Positions 23,648 through 33,130 of a stretch of 64,000 nucleotides of DNA are shown one piece after another (position 1 is the stretch's first letter; each line of letters begins with the position of its first letter). The DNA comes from Paraburkholderia megapolitana (GTDB lineage: Bacteria; Pseudomonadota; Gammaproteobacteria; Burkholderiales; Burkholderiaceae): NCBI RefSeq assembly GCF_007556815.1, contig NZ_CP041745.1, positions 2,581,001-2,645,000 on the forward strand, written 5' to 3'. Below the pieces are notes generated by a model that searched no databases, was not told the DNA's origin, and was given only the letters and a program-made list of their open reading frames with translations. The position numbers and the translations under genes are program-made.

Positions 23648-24712
23648 TCACTCGCGCGCAAACACCAGCGCACGTGCGGGCCACGTATCCGGCACCACGA
23701 AGCCGCGCGAGCGTTCGCACCAGCGCCCAGTTCCATCGACGTCGAAACCCGCCACCATGGTCGGCCCGGTGTGCTGGGTAAGCCGCGGTGCGAGCTGCAC
23801 CGCGTCGGTCATTTCCGCAACCGCCGGCTCGGTGGGATGATAGCGTCGCGGCGCAAGCCATTCGAGACGCGGCAGCACGCGCCACTTCGGCGCATGCGCA
23901 GCGGCAAAAGCAGGCCAGTCGGTGCGTGTTGCCCACCAGCCGCGCAGATGCGCCGGATCGAGTTCGACGGGTTCGTCAGTTACCTCGTCTGTTGCCTCTT
24001 CCCCCGCTCCCCGCACGATCGATCTTTCATACGCATCCACCGGCTGATCGGCTTGCTGCCGGTAGAACAACCAGCCCTTGACCAGCATCTGCGCATCCCA
24101 CGGTCCCACATGCCCTAGCGACGCGAACTCCTCGCGCGCGCTGAGCGGCAACTGATGCCCAAGCAGATGCGCGAGCTTGCGATCGAAGCGGTCCTGCAGG
24201 TTCGGGCCGACATAGTCGGCAAGCAATGCGCGACCATCGCCGGCGTGCAGATAGCACTTCACGGCCAGCTCCCAGTGCAGCCGCCGGCCGTCGTTCGTTT
24301 CGACGAGAAAATCGCATTCGCCCAGCGTGACACCCGCGCGCCGCAGCGCGATGTTCGCCGCGACGAGCCGCGCGACCGGTCCGTTTTGCAGAAACCATAC
24401 GAGCAGCGTTTCGGCGTACCGGCCGAGACGTGTGACGTGTGCATCGGCGATCGCGCGATGTAATGTACCTGCGGCACCCGCGGCGCCCGCATCCGCGTCG
24501 AGCGCGTGCAACCAGTCGAGCGTCTGCGCCGCCTGAGCGGCCGTGCCCAGCGGTTGCGCGAGCACGCCGACGGGCAGTTGCGCACGCAGCAGCGAGGGAC
24601 TGTGCAGCAGCCAGGCCAGATCGCGCAGCATCGGATCGGTGAGCATGTCGAACGCATCCGCCCATGCGTCGCGCCGCGCATCGTGACCGGCCACTGGTGC
24701 CGGCGTCGCCAT
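23648..24712 (-). CDS. DUF1853 family protein
   Basis: 354 residues from the ATG at 24712. The family has no assigned biochemical function that I know. Visible features are ML(T)DPMLRDLAWLLHSPSLL near the N-terminus, the charged block GECDFLVETNDGRRLHWELAVKCYL near 130-155, and YVGPNLQDRFDRKLAHLLGHQL. The Asp, Glu and Lys spacing in this block (D ... E...K) resembles a PD-(D/E)xK nuclease core, which is inference only. Its start overlaps the uracil-DNA glycosylase stop by one base, indicating translational coupling at the end of the tsaB-rimI-udg chain. Confidence 0.85.
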   Translation of the reverse strand: MATPAPVAGHDARRDAWADAFDMLTDPMLRDLAWLLHSPSLLRAQLPVGVLAQPLGTAAQAAQTLDWLHALDADAGAAGAAGTLHRAIADAHVTRLGRYAETLLVWFLQNGPVARLVAANIALRRAGVTLGECDFLVETNDGRRLHWELAVKCYLHAGDGRALLADYVGPNLQDRFDRKLAHLLGHQLPLSAREEFASLGHVGPWDAQMLVKGWLFYRQQADQPVDAYERSIVRGAGEEATDEVTDEPVELDPAHLRGWWATRTDWPAFAAAHAPKWRVLPRLEWLAPRRYHPTEPAVAEMTDAVQLAPRLTQHTGPTMVAGFDVDGTGRWCERSRGFVVPDTWPARALVFARE

Positions 24713-25767
24713 CAGTGCTCCGTCGGGTCTGCCGCGCGACCCAGGGTATCGCGCGCGAGACACAGATCGGCCCACGATTTCGCCTTGTCGTGCAGACTGC
24801 GCAGCAGATACGCCGGGTGATACGTGACGATGACCGGCACGCCCTCGTACGCATGCACGCGGCCGCGCAGCGACGAGATGCTCGCATCGGTTTTCAACAG
24901 GCTCTGCGCGGCGAAACGACCGAGCGCCACGATCAGCTTCGGCTTGACGAGCGCAACCTGGCGCTGCAGATACGGCTCGCAACGCGCGACTTCGTCGGGC
25001 TCGGGATTGCGGTTGCCGGGCGGCCGGCACTTGATCACGTTGGCGATGTAGACGTTCTTGTCGCGCGCCAGATCGAGCGAACGCAGCATGTTGTCGAGCA
25101 GCTTGCCGGCCTGACCGACAAACGGTTCGCCCTGGCGGTCTTCGTTCTCGCCGGGGGCTTCGCCGACCAGCATCCAGTCGGCCTCGCGATCACCGACGCC
25201 GAACACGGTCTTCGTGCGTTTTTCGCAAAGTCGGCAGCGTTCGCATGCAGATACGCGCTCGCTCAAGGCGTCCCAGTCGAGCGTGGCGACTGCGGCTTGC
25301 GCCGGTTCTTCCTGACTGGCCTGGTTGGCGTCGCTGGTGCCGGGCTGCTGCTTTCGTTGCTGCGGAGGTGTCGAGGGCAGGTCGTCGAACCAGGCGAAGT
25401 CGTCGTCGGGCGGCGGCGGTGCTTCGGCCGAAGCAGCGGGCGTGCTGCGTACGTTGCGGGCGTCCAGCCGGTCCGATGCCTTGTCGGTACTTCGCGTGCT
25501 TCCGGTGCTCGCACCGTGCGCCGGCGTGCCTGTCTGCGACTCCACGACCACGGCCGGCCGCCCCGCCTGTGGCTCGATCGTCCCGGCAGATACCGCACGT
25601 TCAATCGACGCACTGTCGCGTCGCAACCCGGCAGACGCAGCAGCCTCCGTCGATGCACTATCGCGTCCCATCCCGGCAGACGCAGCAGCCTCCGTCGGCG
25701 CACTCCCGCGCCTCACCCACTGGGTCGCGAGCCCGAGTTCTTCCAGCGCGGATTCATGCAGCGCCAT
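24712..25767 (-). CDS. Uracil-DNA glycosylase, family 4 (Fe-S type), with repeat-rich N-terminus
   Basis: Removes uracil from DNA. The ATG at 25767 follows AGAGGAGG and gives 351 residues; family-4 enzymes are usually 200-270, the excess being an N-terminal extension. Residues about 25-70 contain three near-identical 15-residue repeats (like RDSASTEAAASAG). A Pro/Gln-rich linker follows to about 140. The catalytic domain has Fe-S cysteines in CERCRLCEKR and VIKCRPPGNRNPEPDEVARC, motif A GEAPGENEDRQGEPFVGQAG and motif B HPAYLLR. The start overlaps the rimI stop by 14 bases. Confidence 0.92.
   Translation of the reverse strand: MALHESALEELGLATQWVRRGSAPTEAAASAGMGRDSASTEAAASAGLRRDSASIERAVSAGTIEPQAGRPAVVVESQTGTPAHGASTGSTRSTDKASDRLDARNVRSTPAASAEAPPPPDDDFAWFDDLPSTPPQQRKQQPGTSDANQASQEEPAQAAVATLDWDALSERVSACERCRLCEKRTKTVFGVGDREADWMLVGEAPGENEDRQGEPFVGQAGKLLDNMLRSLDLARDKNVYIANVIKCRPPGNRNPEPDEVARCEPYLQRQVALVKPKLIVALGRFAAQSLLKTDASISSLRGRVHAYEGVPVIVTYHPAYLLRSLHDKAKSWADLCLARDTLGRAADPTEH
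25581..25722. repeat. 45-bp tandem repeats in the uracil-DNA glycosylase gene
   Basis: Three copies with a 45-bp period, marked by CGGCAGA at 25584, 25629 and 25674. The last two copies are nearly identical (CGGCAGACGCAGCAGCCTCC). They encode the 15-residue Ser/Ala-rich repeat of the linker. Confidence 0.8.
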
Positions 25768-26248
25768 CTGCGCCCTCCTCTGCAAACGAAAAACGCATCA
25801 CGATGGCGTCCTCCCGGCCGCGATGACGCGCCGGATAATAGTTTTTGCGCCGGCCGATCGTCGCAAAGCCGAAGCGCTCGTAGAGCCGGATGGCCCGATG
25901 ATTCGACGGCCGTACTTCGAGCAGCAAGCCGTCGAGCTTTTCCGTGCGCGTCACACGCACTGCTTCGCGCAGCAACGTAAGTCCCGCCCCCGCGCCTTGC
26001 GCAGCCGGCGCAACGCACAGATTCAATAGATGCATCTCGTCGACGACCGGCATCAGCACGCAGTAACCGAGCAGCGTACCGGTGACATGTCGCAGGCAAA
26101 TGCCGAGGTAGCCGTTGCGCAAGGAATCCTCGAAATTACCGCGGCTCCACGGAAATTCATAGGCGACTTTTTCGATGGCGGCGACTTCGTCCAGATCGCC
26201 CTCGGTCATCGGCGAAACGTAGCGGTCCGCGAGCAGCACGCCGCTCAT
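25754..26248 (-). CDS. rimI: Ribosomal protein S18-alanine N-acetyltransferase RimI
   Basis: GNAT enzyme that acetylates the N-terminal alanine of ribosomal protein S18. 164 residues. The acetyl-CoA loop reads LCVAPAAQGAGAGLTLLREA near residue 80; other GNAT marks are FPWSRGNFEDSL and YERFGFATIGRRKNYY. The tail after about residue 145 is short. Its ATG overlaps the tsaB stop by four bases and its end overlaps the uracil-DNA glycosylase start. The tsaB-rimI pairing is widespread and supports the RimI assignment over a generic GNAT. Confidence 0.93.
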   Translation of the reverse strand: MSGVLLADRYVSPMTEGDLDEVAAIEKVAYEFPWSRGNFEDSLRNGYLGICLRHVTGTLLGYCVLMPVVDEMHLLNLCVAPAAQGAGAGLTLLREAVRVTRTEKLDGLLLEVRPSNHRAIRLYERFGFATIGRRKNYYPARHRGREDAIVMRFSFAEEGADGAA

Positions 26249-27084
26249 CGCGAGCCCTCGCCTCGCACGGCTTTCGGCTGCGCGCTGACCGATTCAGTAG
26301 AGACCGGCACCGCGGTTGCTCCGGCGGCTTGCGCCGCTTTTACCGCCATCCGTTCAACCGTTGTCTGCGCAACCTTGTTGCGCACGTACTCGGGTGCCGC
26401 CTGGTCGGCCGGCACGGTGCGCCCGGCGCGAAACGCGCGCAGCGCGGCGAACGCGACCGGCACGGCGTGCGGCAACGCTGCACCGTCGACCACGCGCGCC
26501 GCGTCGCGCGCCGGCAAACGCGCGCCGAACACAGCGGCTGCATTCCCTGCGAGCGTGAACGGCGCATCGGGCAGGCCGACCTGACCGGGTGCATCGAGCG
26601 ACGCTGCGTGTACCGTGCGCCATTCACCCTGCGCTTCGTCCCACGCGTAGTCGGCCCAATAGACCTCGTCCATGCGCGCATCGAGCGCCACGAGCACGCG
26701 CGCCGCCGATGGATCGCGCGAACGCGCACTCTCCGCGCAGGCGAGCAAGGTGCTGACCGGCACCACCGGCCGGTCAAGCCCAAACGCGAGGCCCTGCGCG
26801 ACGCCGGTCGCGGTCCGCAAACCGGTAAACGAGCCCGGCCCGGCACCGAACGCAATCGCATCGCAGGCGGAAAGCGCTAGCCCCGCCTCCTCGAACAGCT
26901 CGCGGATAGCCGGCAAAAGCCGCGCACTGGACACAGCACCGGTCGCTTCGTGGCGCACCCAGATGAGCGGATCGGAGGAAGTAGCGGTAACGGTTGAGGT
27001 AACAGACGCCGTGAAGGCGGACAGCAACGCGACCGAACAGAATTCGGTCGACGTATCGAGGGCAAGCAGCACAGTTCGAGTCAT
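26245..27084 (-). CDS. tsaB: tRNA threonylcarbamoyladenosine biosynthesis protein TsaB
   Basis: Scaffold partner of TsaD/TsaE in making t6A37 in ANN-decoding tRNAs. 279 residues. The ASKHA-fold N-terminus is VLLALDTSTEFCSVALL. The conserved block CDAIAFGAGPGSFTGLRTATGVAQGLAF lies at about residues 75-100. An insertion of Ser/Thr/Val residues (SAFTASVTSTVTATSS) between strands is longer than usual. Divergent from the acyl-CoA-binding protein gene and heads the coupled tsaB-rimI-udg-DUF1853 unit. Confidence 0.93.
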   Translation of the reverse strand: MTRTVLLALDTSTEFCSVALLSAFTASVTSTVTATSSDPLIWVRHEATGAVSSARLLPAIRELFEEAGLALSACDAIAFGAGPGSFTGLRTATGVAQGLAFGLDRPVVPVSTLLACAESARSRDPSAARVLVALDARMDEVYWADYAWDEAQGEWRTVHAASLDAPGQVGLPDAPFTLAGNAAAVFGARLPARDAARVVDGAALPHAVPVAFAALRAFRAGRTVPADQAAPEYVRNKVAQTTVERMAVKAAQAAGATAVPVSTESVSAQPKAVRGEGSR

Positions 27085-27236
27085 GGCCGCTATTGTAATG
27101 CGGCGCCTTGAATCGCCGGATGCCTGCCGTACCGGCGCGCGGCCCGGCTGGTTTGGAAGAATCGCTCCAGCCGCCGCCGGGCCGCGCTTGTTATGATCGT
27201 CGGCCTTATCTTGATTGAAATGCCACGGAGAAATCG

Positions 27237-27506
27237 ATGAGCGACGTCAACGCGCTGTTCGCGCAAGCCCAGGAAGATGTAAAGCAACTGACCGAACGGC
27301 CGGGCAACCTGACGCTGCTGCGTCTGTATGCACTGTTCAAGCAGGCCACCGACGGCGACGTGCAAGGCGACAAGCCCGGTTTCACCGATATCGTCGGTAA
27401 ATACAAATACGACGCGTGGGGCGCGCTGAAAGGCACCTCGCAGGACGCCGCGAAGCAGCAGTACGTCGAAGTGGTCGAGTCCCTGAAGAGCGGCACGGCC
27501 ACCTGA
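27237..27506 (+). CDS. Acyl-CoA-binding protein
   Basis: Small cytosolic four-helix protein that binds long-chain acyl-CoA esters. 89 residues, the exact family size. Diagnostic elements are FAQAQEDVKQLTERPGNLTLLRLYALFKQATDGDV, with the ligand-binding Tyr and Lys, and YKYDAWGALKGTSQ. A GGAG ribosome site lies before the ATG. A single-gene transcript is likely, divergent from tsaB. A possible -10 (TATGAT, 27192-27197) lies upstream. Confidence 0.92.
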   Translation: MSDVNALFAQAQEDVKQLTERPGNLTLLRLYALFKQATDGDVQGDKPGFTDIVGKYKYDAWGALKGTSQDAAKQQYVEVVESLKSGTAT

Positions 27507-27912
27507 GACCGCCCGCGGGGCCGCCCAGCCGGCCCATTACTTACGATTTCGCGATAATCTGGCGCAGTGCAGCAAACTCCTTTATAATGCGGCCTGCGCT
27601 TCACTTTCTCTGTCTGGCTCGCAGTTGAGCGAATTACCGGACCTGGCCGTGCAGCGCCTAGTTGCGTTTAGCTCCAATCCAGTTTAGAACCTGTCCCCTC
27701 CTGCTTAGGCCCTCCGGGCCGTCATGTACCAGGCTGGCGACAATGCCGGAACGGCGTGTCGCATCCGATACAGCTTCTAACGAAAAACTTGCCGTACGCA
27801 GGCAAGTTGCCCCGTTTTTTGATTTGCTCGCTGCTTCTTTGCTCGCTGAATCCGACGACTTGGGTATGCCGATTGGCGCCGACGTTTTATTCCCTGTGTT
27901 TCAAGGATTCTC
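27507..27912 (+). promoter_or_regulatory. Promoter and long structured leader of the DEAD-box helicase gene
   Basis: 406 bp without a gene. TATAAT at 27583-27588 is a good -10, though the -35 (TGGCGC) is poor. The leader that would follow is about 315 nt and holds a 5-bp hairpin (27708-27712 with 27716-27720). Next is a nested hairpin (GCGACA 27737-27742 with TGTCGC 27757-27762, and GCCG/CGGC inside). A terminator-like hairpin at 27786-27820 ends the series. It could be an attenuated leader or a small RNA ending at the terminator. Confidence 0.5.
27786..27820 (+). terminator. Terminator-like hairpin inside the helicase leader
   Basis: AACTTGCC (27786-27793) pairs perfectly with GGCAAGTT (27801-27808), followed by GCCCCG and TTTTTT. 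It lies 93 bp before the helicase start codon, where termination would prevent helicase expression. Confidence 0.75.
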
Positions 27913-29526
27913 ATGACTTCGAGCAATAATTCCAGCCCGCTGACCGCCATCGCCAACGAAGCTCTCGGCATCGACGCGCCAGTCGCAGCTGAACTCACCA
28001 CCCCGGTTGTAGCGCCGATCGCAGCTGAGGCTGTCGCCCCGGCCGCCGTGCCGGAAGGTCCGACGTTCGCTTCGCTCGGCCTGTCGCCGGAAATCGTTTC
28101 GGCACTGGTCGCCGCCGGCTACCAGACCCCGACGCCGGTTCAGCAGCGCGCCATTCCCGCCGCAATCGCCGGCCGCGACCTGATGGTCTCGAGCCCGACC
28201 GGTTCGGGCAAGACGGCAGCCTTCATGCTGCCCGCCATCGAACGTTTCGCACAGTTGCAAAAAACCCAGGCGGCCCAGCCGCGTGAACCGCGCGACGCAG
28301 CAGGCGCCGATCGCCGCACGCGCCGTCCGCAACCGGTCGCCCGTCCGAGCCTGCTGGTCCTTACGCCGACCCGCGAACTCGCGATGCAGGTCACGACCGC
28401 CGCTACGACGTACGGCAAGCACCTGAAGCGCCTGCGCACCGTCAGCATTCTCGGCGGTGTCGCCTACGGCCAGCAGTTGATGCTGCTGGCGAAGAACCCC
28501 GAAATCCTCGTGGCTACGCCGGGCCGCCTGATCGATCACCTGGAACGCGGCCGCATCGATCTGTCGCAACTGCAGATCCTCGTGCTCGACGAAGCCGACC
28601 GCATGCTCGACATGGGCTTCATCGAAGACATCGAAACGATCGTCGCCGCCACGCCGGCGTCGCGTCAGACCATGTTGTTCTCGGCCACGCTCGACGGCAA
28701 GATCACCTCGCTGACCAGCCGTCTGCTGAAGAACCCGGAACGTATCGAGATCGTCCAGCGTCTGGAATCGGCCACGAACATTGCGCAAACCGTGCATTAC
28801 GTGGACGACCGCGATCACAAGGATCGTCTGCTCGATCACCTGCTGCGCGCTGAAGGTCTTGACCAGGCCATCGTATTCACGGCCACCAAGAGCGAAGCCG
28901 ACCAGCTGGCGGGACGCCTCGCCGACGCCGGTTTCGAATCGGCGGCACTGCATGGCGATCTGCCGCAAGGCGCACGTAACCGCACGATCCGCGCGCTGCG
29001 CGAACGCCGTGTCCGCGTGCTGGTCGCCACCGATGTGGCAGCTCGCGGGATCGACATCCCCGGCATCACGCACGTGTTCAACTACGATCTGCCGAAGTTC
29101 GCTGAAGACTACGTGCACCGTATCGGCCGTACCGGCCGTGCGGGTCGCTCGGGCATCGCCGTGAGCCTCGTGCATCACGCTGAACAGGGCGCGCTAAAGC
29201 GCATCGAGCGTTTCGTGCGCACGACGCTGGCCGTCAATGTCATCGTCGGGTTCGAACCGCGCAAGTCGGCTCCGGCCGGCGGTGGCCGCCCCGGCTTTGG
29301 CGGCCGTGGTCGTCCGGGCGGCAGCACCAATGGCAGCGGTCGTCGTTTCGGTAGTGGCAGCAGCAAGCCGGCTGGCAGCACCGCCGGTGCACGCACCGGT
29401 AGCGGCAACAGCTGGGGCAGCAAGCCGTCGGGCAGCGGCTCGCGCGAAGGCTATGGCGGCTCGCGTGACGGCGGCTACGGCGCACGCCGCAGCGACGGTC
29501 CGCGCACCGCACGGCGCGGCAGCTAA
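27913..29526 (+). CDS. DEAD-box ATP-dependent RNA helicase (RhlE-like)
   Basis: Unwinds structured RNA using ATP. 537 residues. The N-terminal ~45 residues are Ala/Pro/Glu-rich. Motifs in order are the Q motif (GYQTPTPVQQRAIP), I (SPTGSGKT), Ia (PTRELAMQ), TPGRL, II (DEAD), III (SAT) and VI (HRIGRTGRAG). A Gly/Arg/Ser-rich tail of about 110 residues after residue 425 (GSGRRFGSGSSKP, SREGYGGSRDGG) is the kind used for RNA binding. An insert rich in Arg and Pro (QAAQPREPRDAAGADRR) lies between motifs I and Ia, as in RhlE-type enzymes. The long structured leader fits cold- or RNA-responsive control. A strong terminator follows. Confidence 0.92.
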   Translation: MTSSNNSSPLTAIANEALGIDAPVAAELTTPVVAPIAAEAVAPAAVPEGPTFASLGLSPEIVSALVAAGYQTPTPVQQRAIPAAIAGRDLMVSSPTGSGKTAAFMLPAIERFAQLQKTQAAQPREPRDAAGADRRTRRPQPVARPSLLVLTPTRELAMQVTTAATTYGKHLKRLRTVSILGGVAYGQQLMLLAKNPEILVATPGRLIDHLERGRIDLSQLQILVLDEADRMLDMGFIEDIETIVAATPASRQTMLFSATLDGKITSLTSRLLKNPERIEIVQRLESATNIAQTVHYVDDRDHKDRLLDHLLRAEGLDQAIVFTATKSEADQLAGRLADAGFESAALHGDLPQGARNRTIRALRERRVRVLVATDVAARGIDIPGITHVFNYDLPKFAEDYVHRIGRTGRAGRSGIAVSLVHHAEQGALKRIERFVRTTLAVNVIVGFEPRKSAPAGGGRPGFGGRGRPGGSTNGSGRRFGSGSSKPAGSTAGARTGSGNSWGSKPSGSGSREGYGGSRDGGYGARRSDGPRTARRGS

Positions 29527-29587
29527 GCAGTCTCTAGCGGGTTAGCGCGACGACAACCTACCGCCGTCGCGCCCCTGCTAAAAGAAG

Positions 29588-29615
29588 AACCGGTGCTCCT
29601 GCGCCGGTTTTTTTT
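29588..29615 (+). terminator. Terminator after the DEAD-box helicase
   Basis: AACCGGTGC pairs with GCGCCGGTT around TCCT and is followed by a run of eight T, including the last two of the stem. Confidence 0.85.
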
Positions 29616-29619
29616 CGCC

Positions 29620-29917
29620 TCCGCGTGAATTTCACAATGTGGAAAATTTTTTTGATCCGTGAAAAATCGTGTTGCGTGGCACAAGAGGGGCGATTGCGAG
29701 ATGGAAAATGTCTTTTCTCAATGTGAAATAAAATTCATAACACATTGATTTATCTCGATTAAAAATGCGCGAAAAAGCGCTTCCTGGCGCTGTCCCGGAT
29801 CAGGTGATTTGCCTAGACTCTTATATAAGACTTCACGAAACAAAACGCCCTCAGCGCCACTGCTTTGTAGAAGACAGCAACCACCGATCCACTTTCAACC
29901 CGATCCAGGAGCGCACC
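29620..29917 (+). promoter_or_regulatory. AT-rich control region of aceA with CAATGTG repeats
   Basis: Unusually AT-rich for this genome. The heptamer CAATGTG occurs at 29635-29641 (within the near-palindrome CACAATGTG) and 29719-29725, and inverted as CACATTG at 29741-29747. The last two form a perfect inverted repeat with a 15-bp gap. TATATA at 29822-29827 is a possible -10. The layout suggests an operator for a carbon-source regulator; the protein is unknown. Confidence 0.5.
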
Positions 29918-31222
<1,305 letters not shown>

Positions 31223-31271
31223 CGCGCTTCGTCGTTCAGAAAACGACAGGACGCGACAAGGCACTGCATGA

Positions 31272-31291
31272 GCGGCCTCGCAGAAGGCCGC
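31272..31291. repeat. Hairpin between aceA and the stress-protein gene
   Basis: GCGGCCT (31272-31278) and AGGCCGC (31285-31291) form a perfect 7-bp stem with a six-base loop and no T run. It lies in the 238-bp convergent gap and may help end aceA transcription. Confidence 0.45.
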
Positions 31292-31460
31292 CGTCAGGGA
31301 GGGTGATGGCCCCGTACCACGGGTGCCGTCACGGAATCTGGGAGGAGACGGTACGACACAACGTGCCGTGACTGAGGAAGCGCGCGCTGGCGGCAACGTC
31401 GGCGCGCACCCTCGCCTTCACTTCAAACCGGGCACGCATCATTCACACGCCCGCTCATCG

Positions 31461-31895
31461 TCATCGATACACAATCACCGGAATCTTCGTATGCGTGAGC
31501 ACCCGCTGGGTCTCGCTGCCGATCAGCAGGCTGCCGAGGCCGCGCCGCCCGTGCGACGCCATGAAGATGACATCGCAACCGCCCTGCTCGGCTGCTTCGA
31601 TGATGCCGAGATACGGCGACGGATGCACACTGGTCTGACTGCTGAACGATACGCCCGCTTCGCGCGCGGCCGTTTCGATCTCCTGCAGATGCAGGCGCGC
31701 CTCGCGCTCGCTGCGTTCCTGAAAATCGAACGGTGGCTCGATCACGACATCGGAAAACGGCGAGTACGGATATTGCGGCAGACACGCGTACGCAGTGACG
31801 CGTGCGCCGACAGTACGCGCGAGATCGATGGCGCCGTCGATGGCCTTTTTCGACAGCTCCGAACCGTCGGTCGGAACCAGGATGTGCGTGAACAT
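31461..31895 (-). CDS. Universal stress protein (UspA family)
   Basis: 144 residues from the ATG at 31895, which follows GGAGGG; a longer open frame upstream is not conserved in character. Single Usp domain of the nucleotide-binding alpha/beta type: FTHILVPTDGSELSKKAID at the N-terminus and the phosphate loop ASHGRRGLGSLLIGS near the end. The ATP-binding pattern G-x2-G-x9-G-S is kept except that the first Gly is Ala. A role in stress survival is family inference. Convergent with aceA, and lies downstream of the LysR gene on the same strand with a 180-bp gap. Confidence 0.9.
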   Translation of the reverse strand: MFTHILVPTDGSELSKKAIDGAIDLARTVGARVTAYACLPQYPYSPFSDVVIEPPFDFQERSEREARLHLQEIETAAREAGVSFSSQTSVHPSPYLGIIEAAEQGGCDVIFMASHGRRGLGSLLIGSETQRVLTHTKIPVIVYR

Positions 31896-32075
31896 GATGC
31901 CCTCCGTGGCCGGCTGGGACGACAGCCTGCCCGCGACGACCGTCGCGCCAGGGTCGGGGTGCGGATGCAGCCCCTTGTTCCTGATTGTAGTGCGCAGGAA
32001 CGGATTGCAACTTTCTGCGGCAAACGCCCGGCATCGGCACAAACCTGCGGGCGGCCTCTACAGGAATGCCCTGTG

Positions 32076-32978
32076 TCAGTCCCAGTAGGTCGAATTGCCG
32101 TAGGTATGTTTCAAAAAATCGAGGAAGAGTCGCACGCGCAGCGGCAAATGACGGCGCTGCGGAAACACGGCGTGGATGCCGATCGGCGGTGCGGCGAATT
32201 CGTCGAGCACGCTAACCAGCCGCCCCGCCGCAATATCGCCACCGACTTCCCACCACGAACGCCACGCCAGACCGTGACCTTCGAGACACCATTCGTGCAG
32301 CACCGCGCCGTCCGAACACTCCATCGTGCCGGACACCTTGATCGAGACGACCTTGCCGTCCTGCTCGAAAGTCCAGCCGCGCTGCTGATTGGCGCTCGCG
32401 CCGAGCGCGAGGCAATTGTGGTGCGCGAGATCGGCGAGCGTGCGCGGCGCGCCGCGGCGCGCCAGATAGGCCGGCGACGCGACGCACACGCGCCGGTTCT
32501 CGCCGAGCCGCAGCGACACCAGCGACGAATCGGGCAACTCGCCCAGCCGCACCGCGCAATCGAAACCCTCGTTGACGAGATCGACCATCCGGTCGGACAG
32601 ATCGAGCGTGATCGATACGTCGGGATGCGCGACTGTGAAGGCCGGCACCAGCGGCGCGACGTGCCGCCGGCCGAAACCCGCCGGTGCGGAAACACGCAGA
32701 TGACCGCTCGCCTTCACGCCGCCCGCCGAGACACTGGCTTCGGCGTTCTGCATGTCGTGAATGACGCGCTGGCAGTCTTCGAGGAACGCGGAGCCTTCGA
32801 ACGTGAGCGTGATACGACGCGTCGTGCGCACCAGCAGCTTCACGCCGAGCCGCTCTTCGAGCGCGTCGATGCGGCGCCCGATGATGGCCGGCGCGACACC
32901 CTCGGCCTGCGCAGCCGCCGACAGGCTGCCGCGCGCCGCAACGGTCACGAAAGTTTCGATCTGCTTGAAGCGGTCCAT
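32076..32978 (-). CDS. LysR-family transcriptional regulator
   Basis: 300 residues from the ATG at 32978 (MDRFKQIETFVTVAARGSL). The N-terminal winged HTH (about 1-60) includes AAAQAEGVAPAIIGRRIDALEERLGVKLLVRTTRR. The C-terminal periplasmic-binding-like effector domain runs from about 90 to 295 (HLRVSAPAGFGRRHVAPLV). The CrgA/DsdC-like segment DCAVRLGELPDSSLVSLRLGENRRVCVASPAYL is typical of betaproteobacterial LysR proteins. Divergent from the HAD dehalogenase across an AT-rich gap, so that gene is its most likely target by the usual LysR arrangement. The effector is unknown. Confidence 0.92.
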   Translation of the reverse strand: MDRFKQIETFVTVAARGSLSAAAQAEGVAPAIIGRRIDALEERLGVKLLVRTTRRITLTFEGSAFLEDCQRVIHDMQNAEASVSAGGVKASGHLRVSAPAGFGRRHVAPLVPAFTVAHPDVSITLDLSDRMVDLVNEGFDCAVRLGELPDSSLVSLRLGENRRVCVASPAYLARRGAPRTLADLAHHNCLALGASANQQRGWTFEQDGKVVSIKVSGTMECSDGAVLHEWCLEGHGLAWRSWWEVGGDIAAGRLVSVLDEFAAPPIGIHAVFPQRRHLPLRVRLFLDFLKHTYGNSTYWD

Positions 32979-33130
32979 GGGGGAAGCGAACCCGGGCGGG
33001 CACGCGATTATCGATCTGCGCGTCAGATTAGGTGTGTAAAAGTAAAAGATCAAGTGATGTTTAGGGTCTTTTTTAGCGCCAACGATCACTAATACAATCC
33101 GTCTTGACCTCTAATACGGAGTGCACGGCT

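Noticed and set aside
25581..25722. Short tandem repeats as a possible CRISPR array
   Set aside because: The 45-bp units are contiguous without spacers and lie in frame inside a coding sequence.
31323..33092. 589-codon frame across the Usp and LysR genes
   Set aside because: It runs antisense over two well-supported genes and the gap between them, with no domain.
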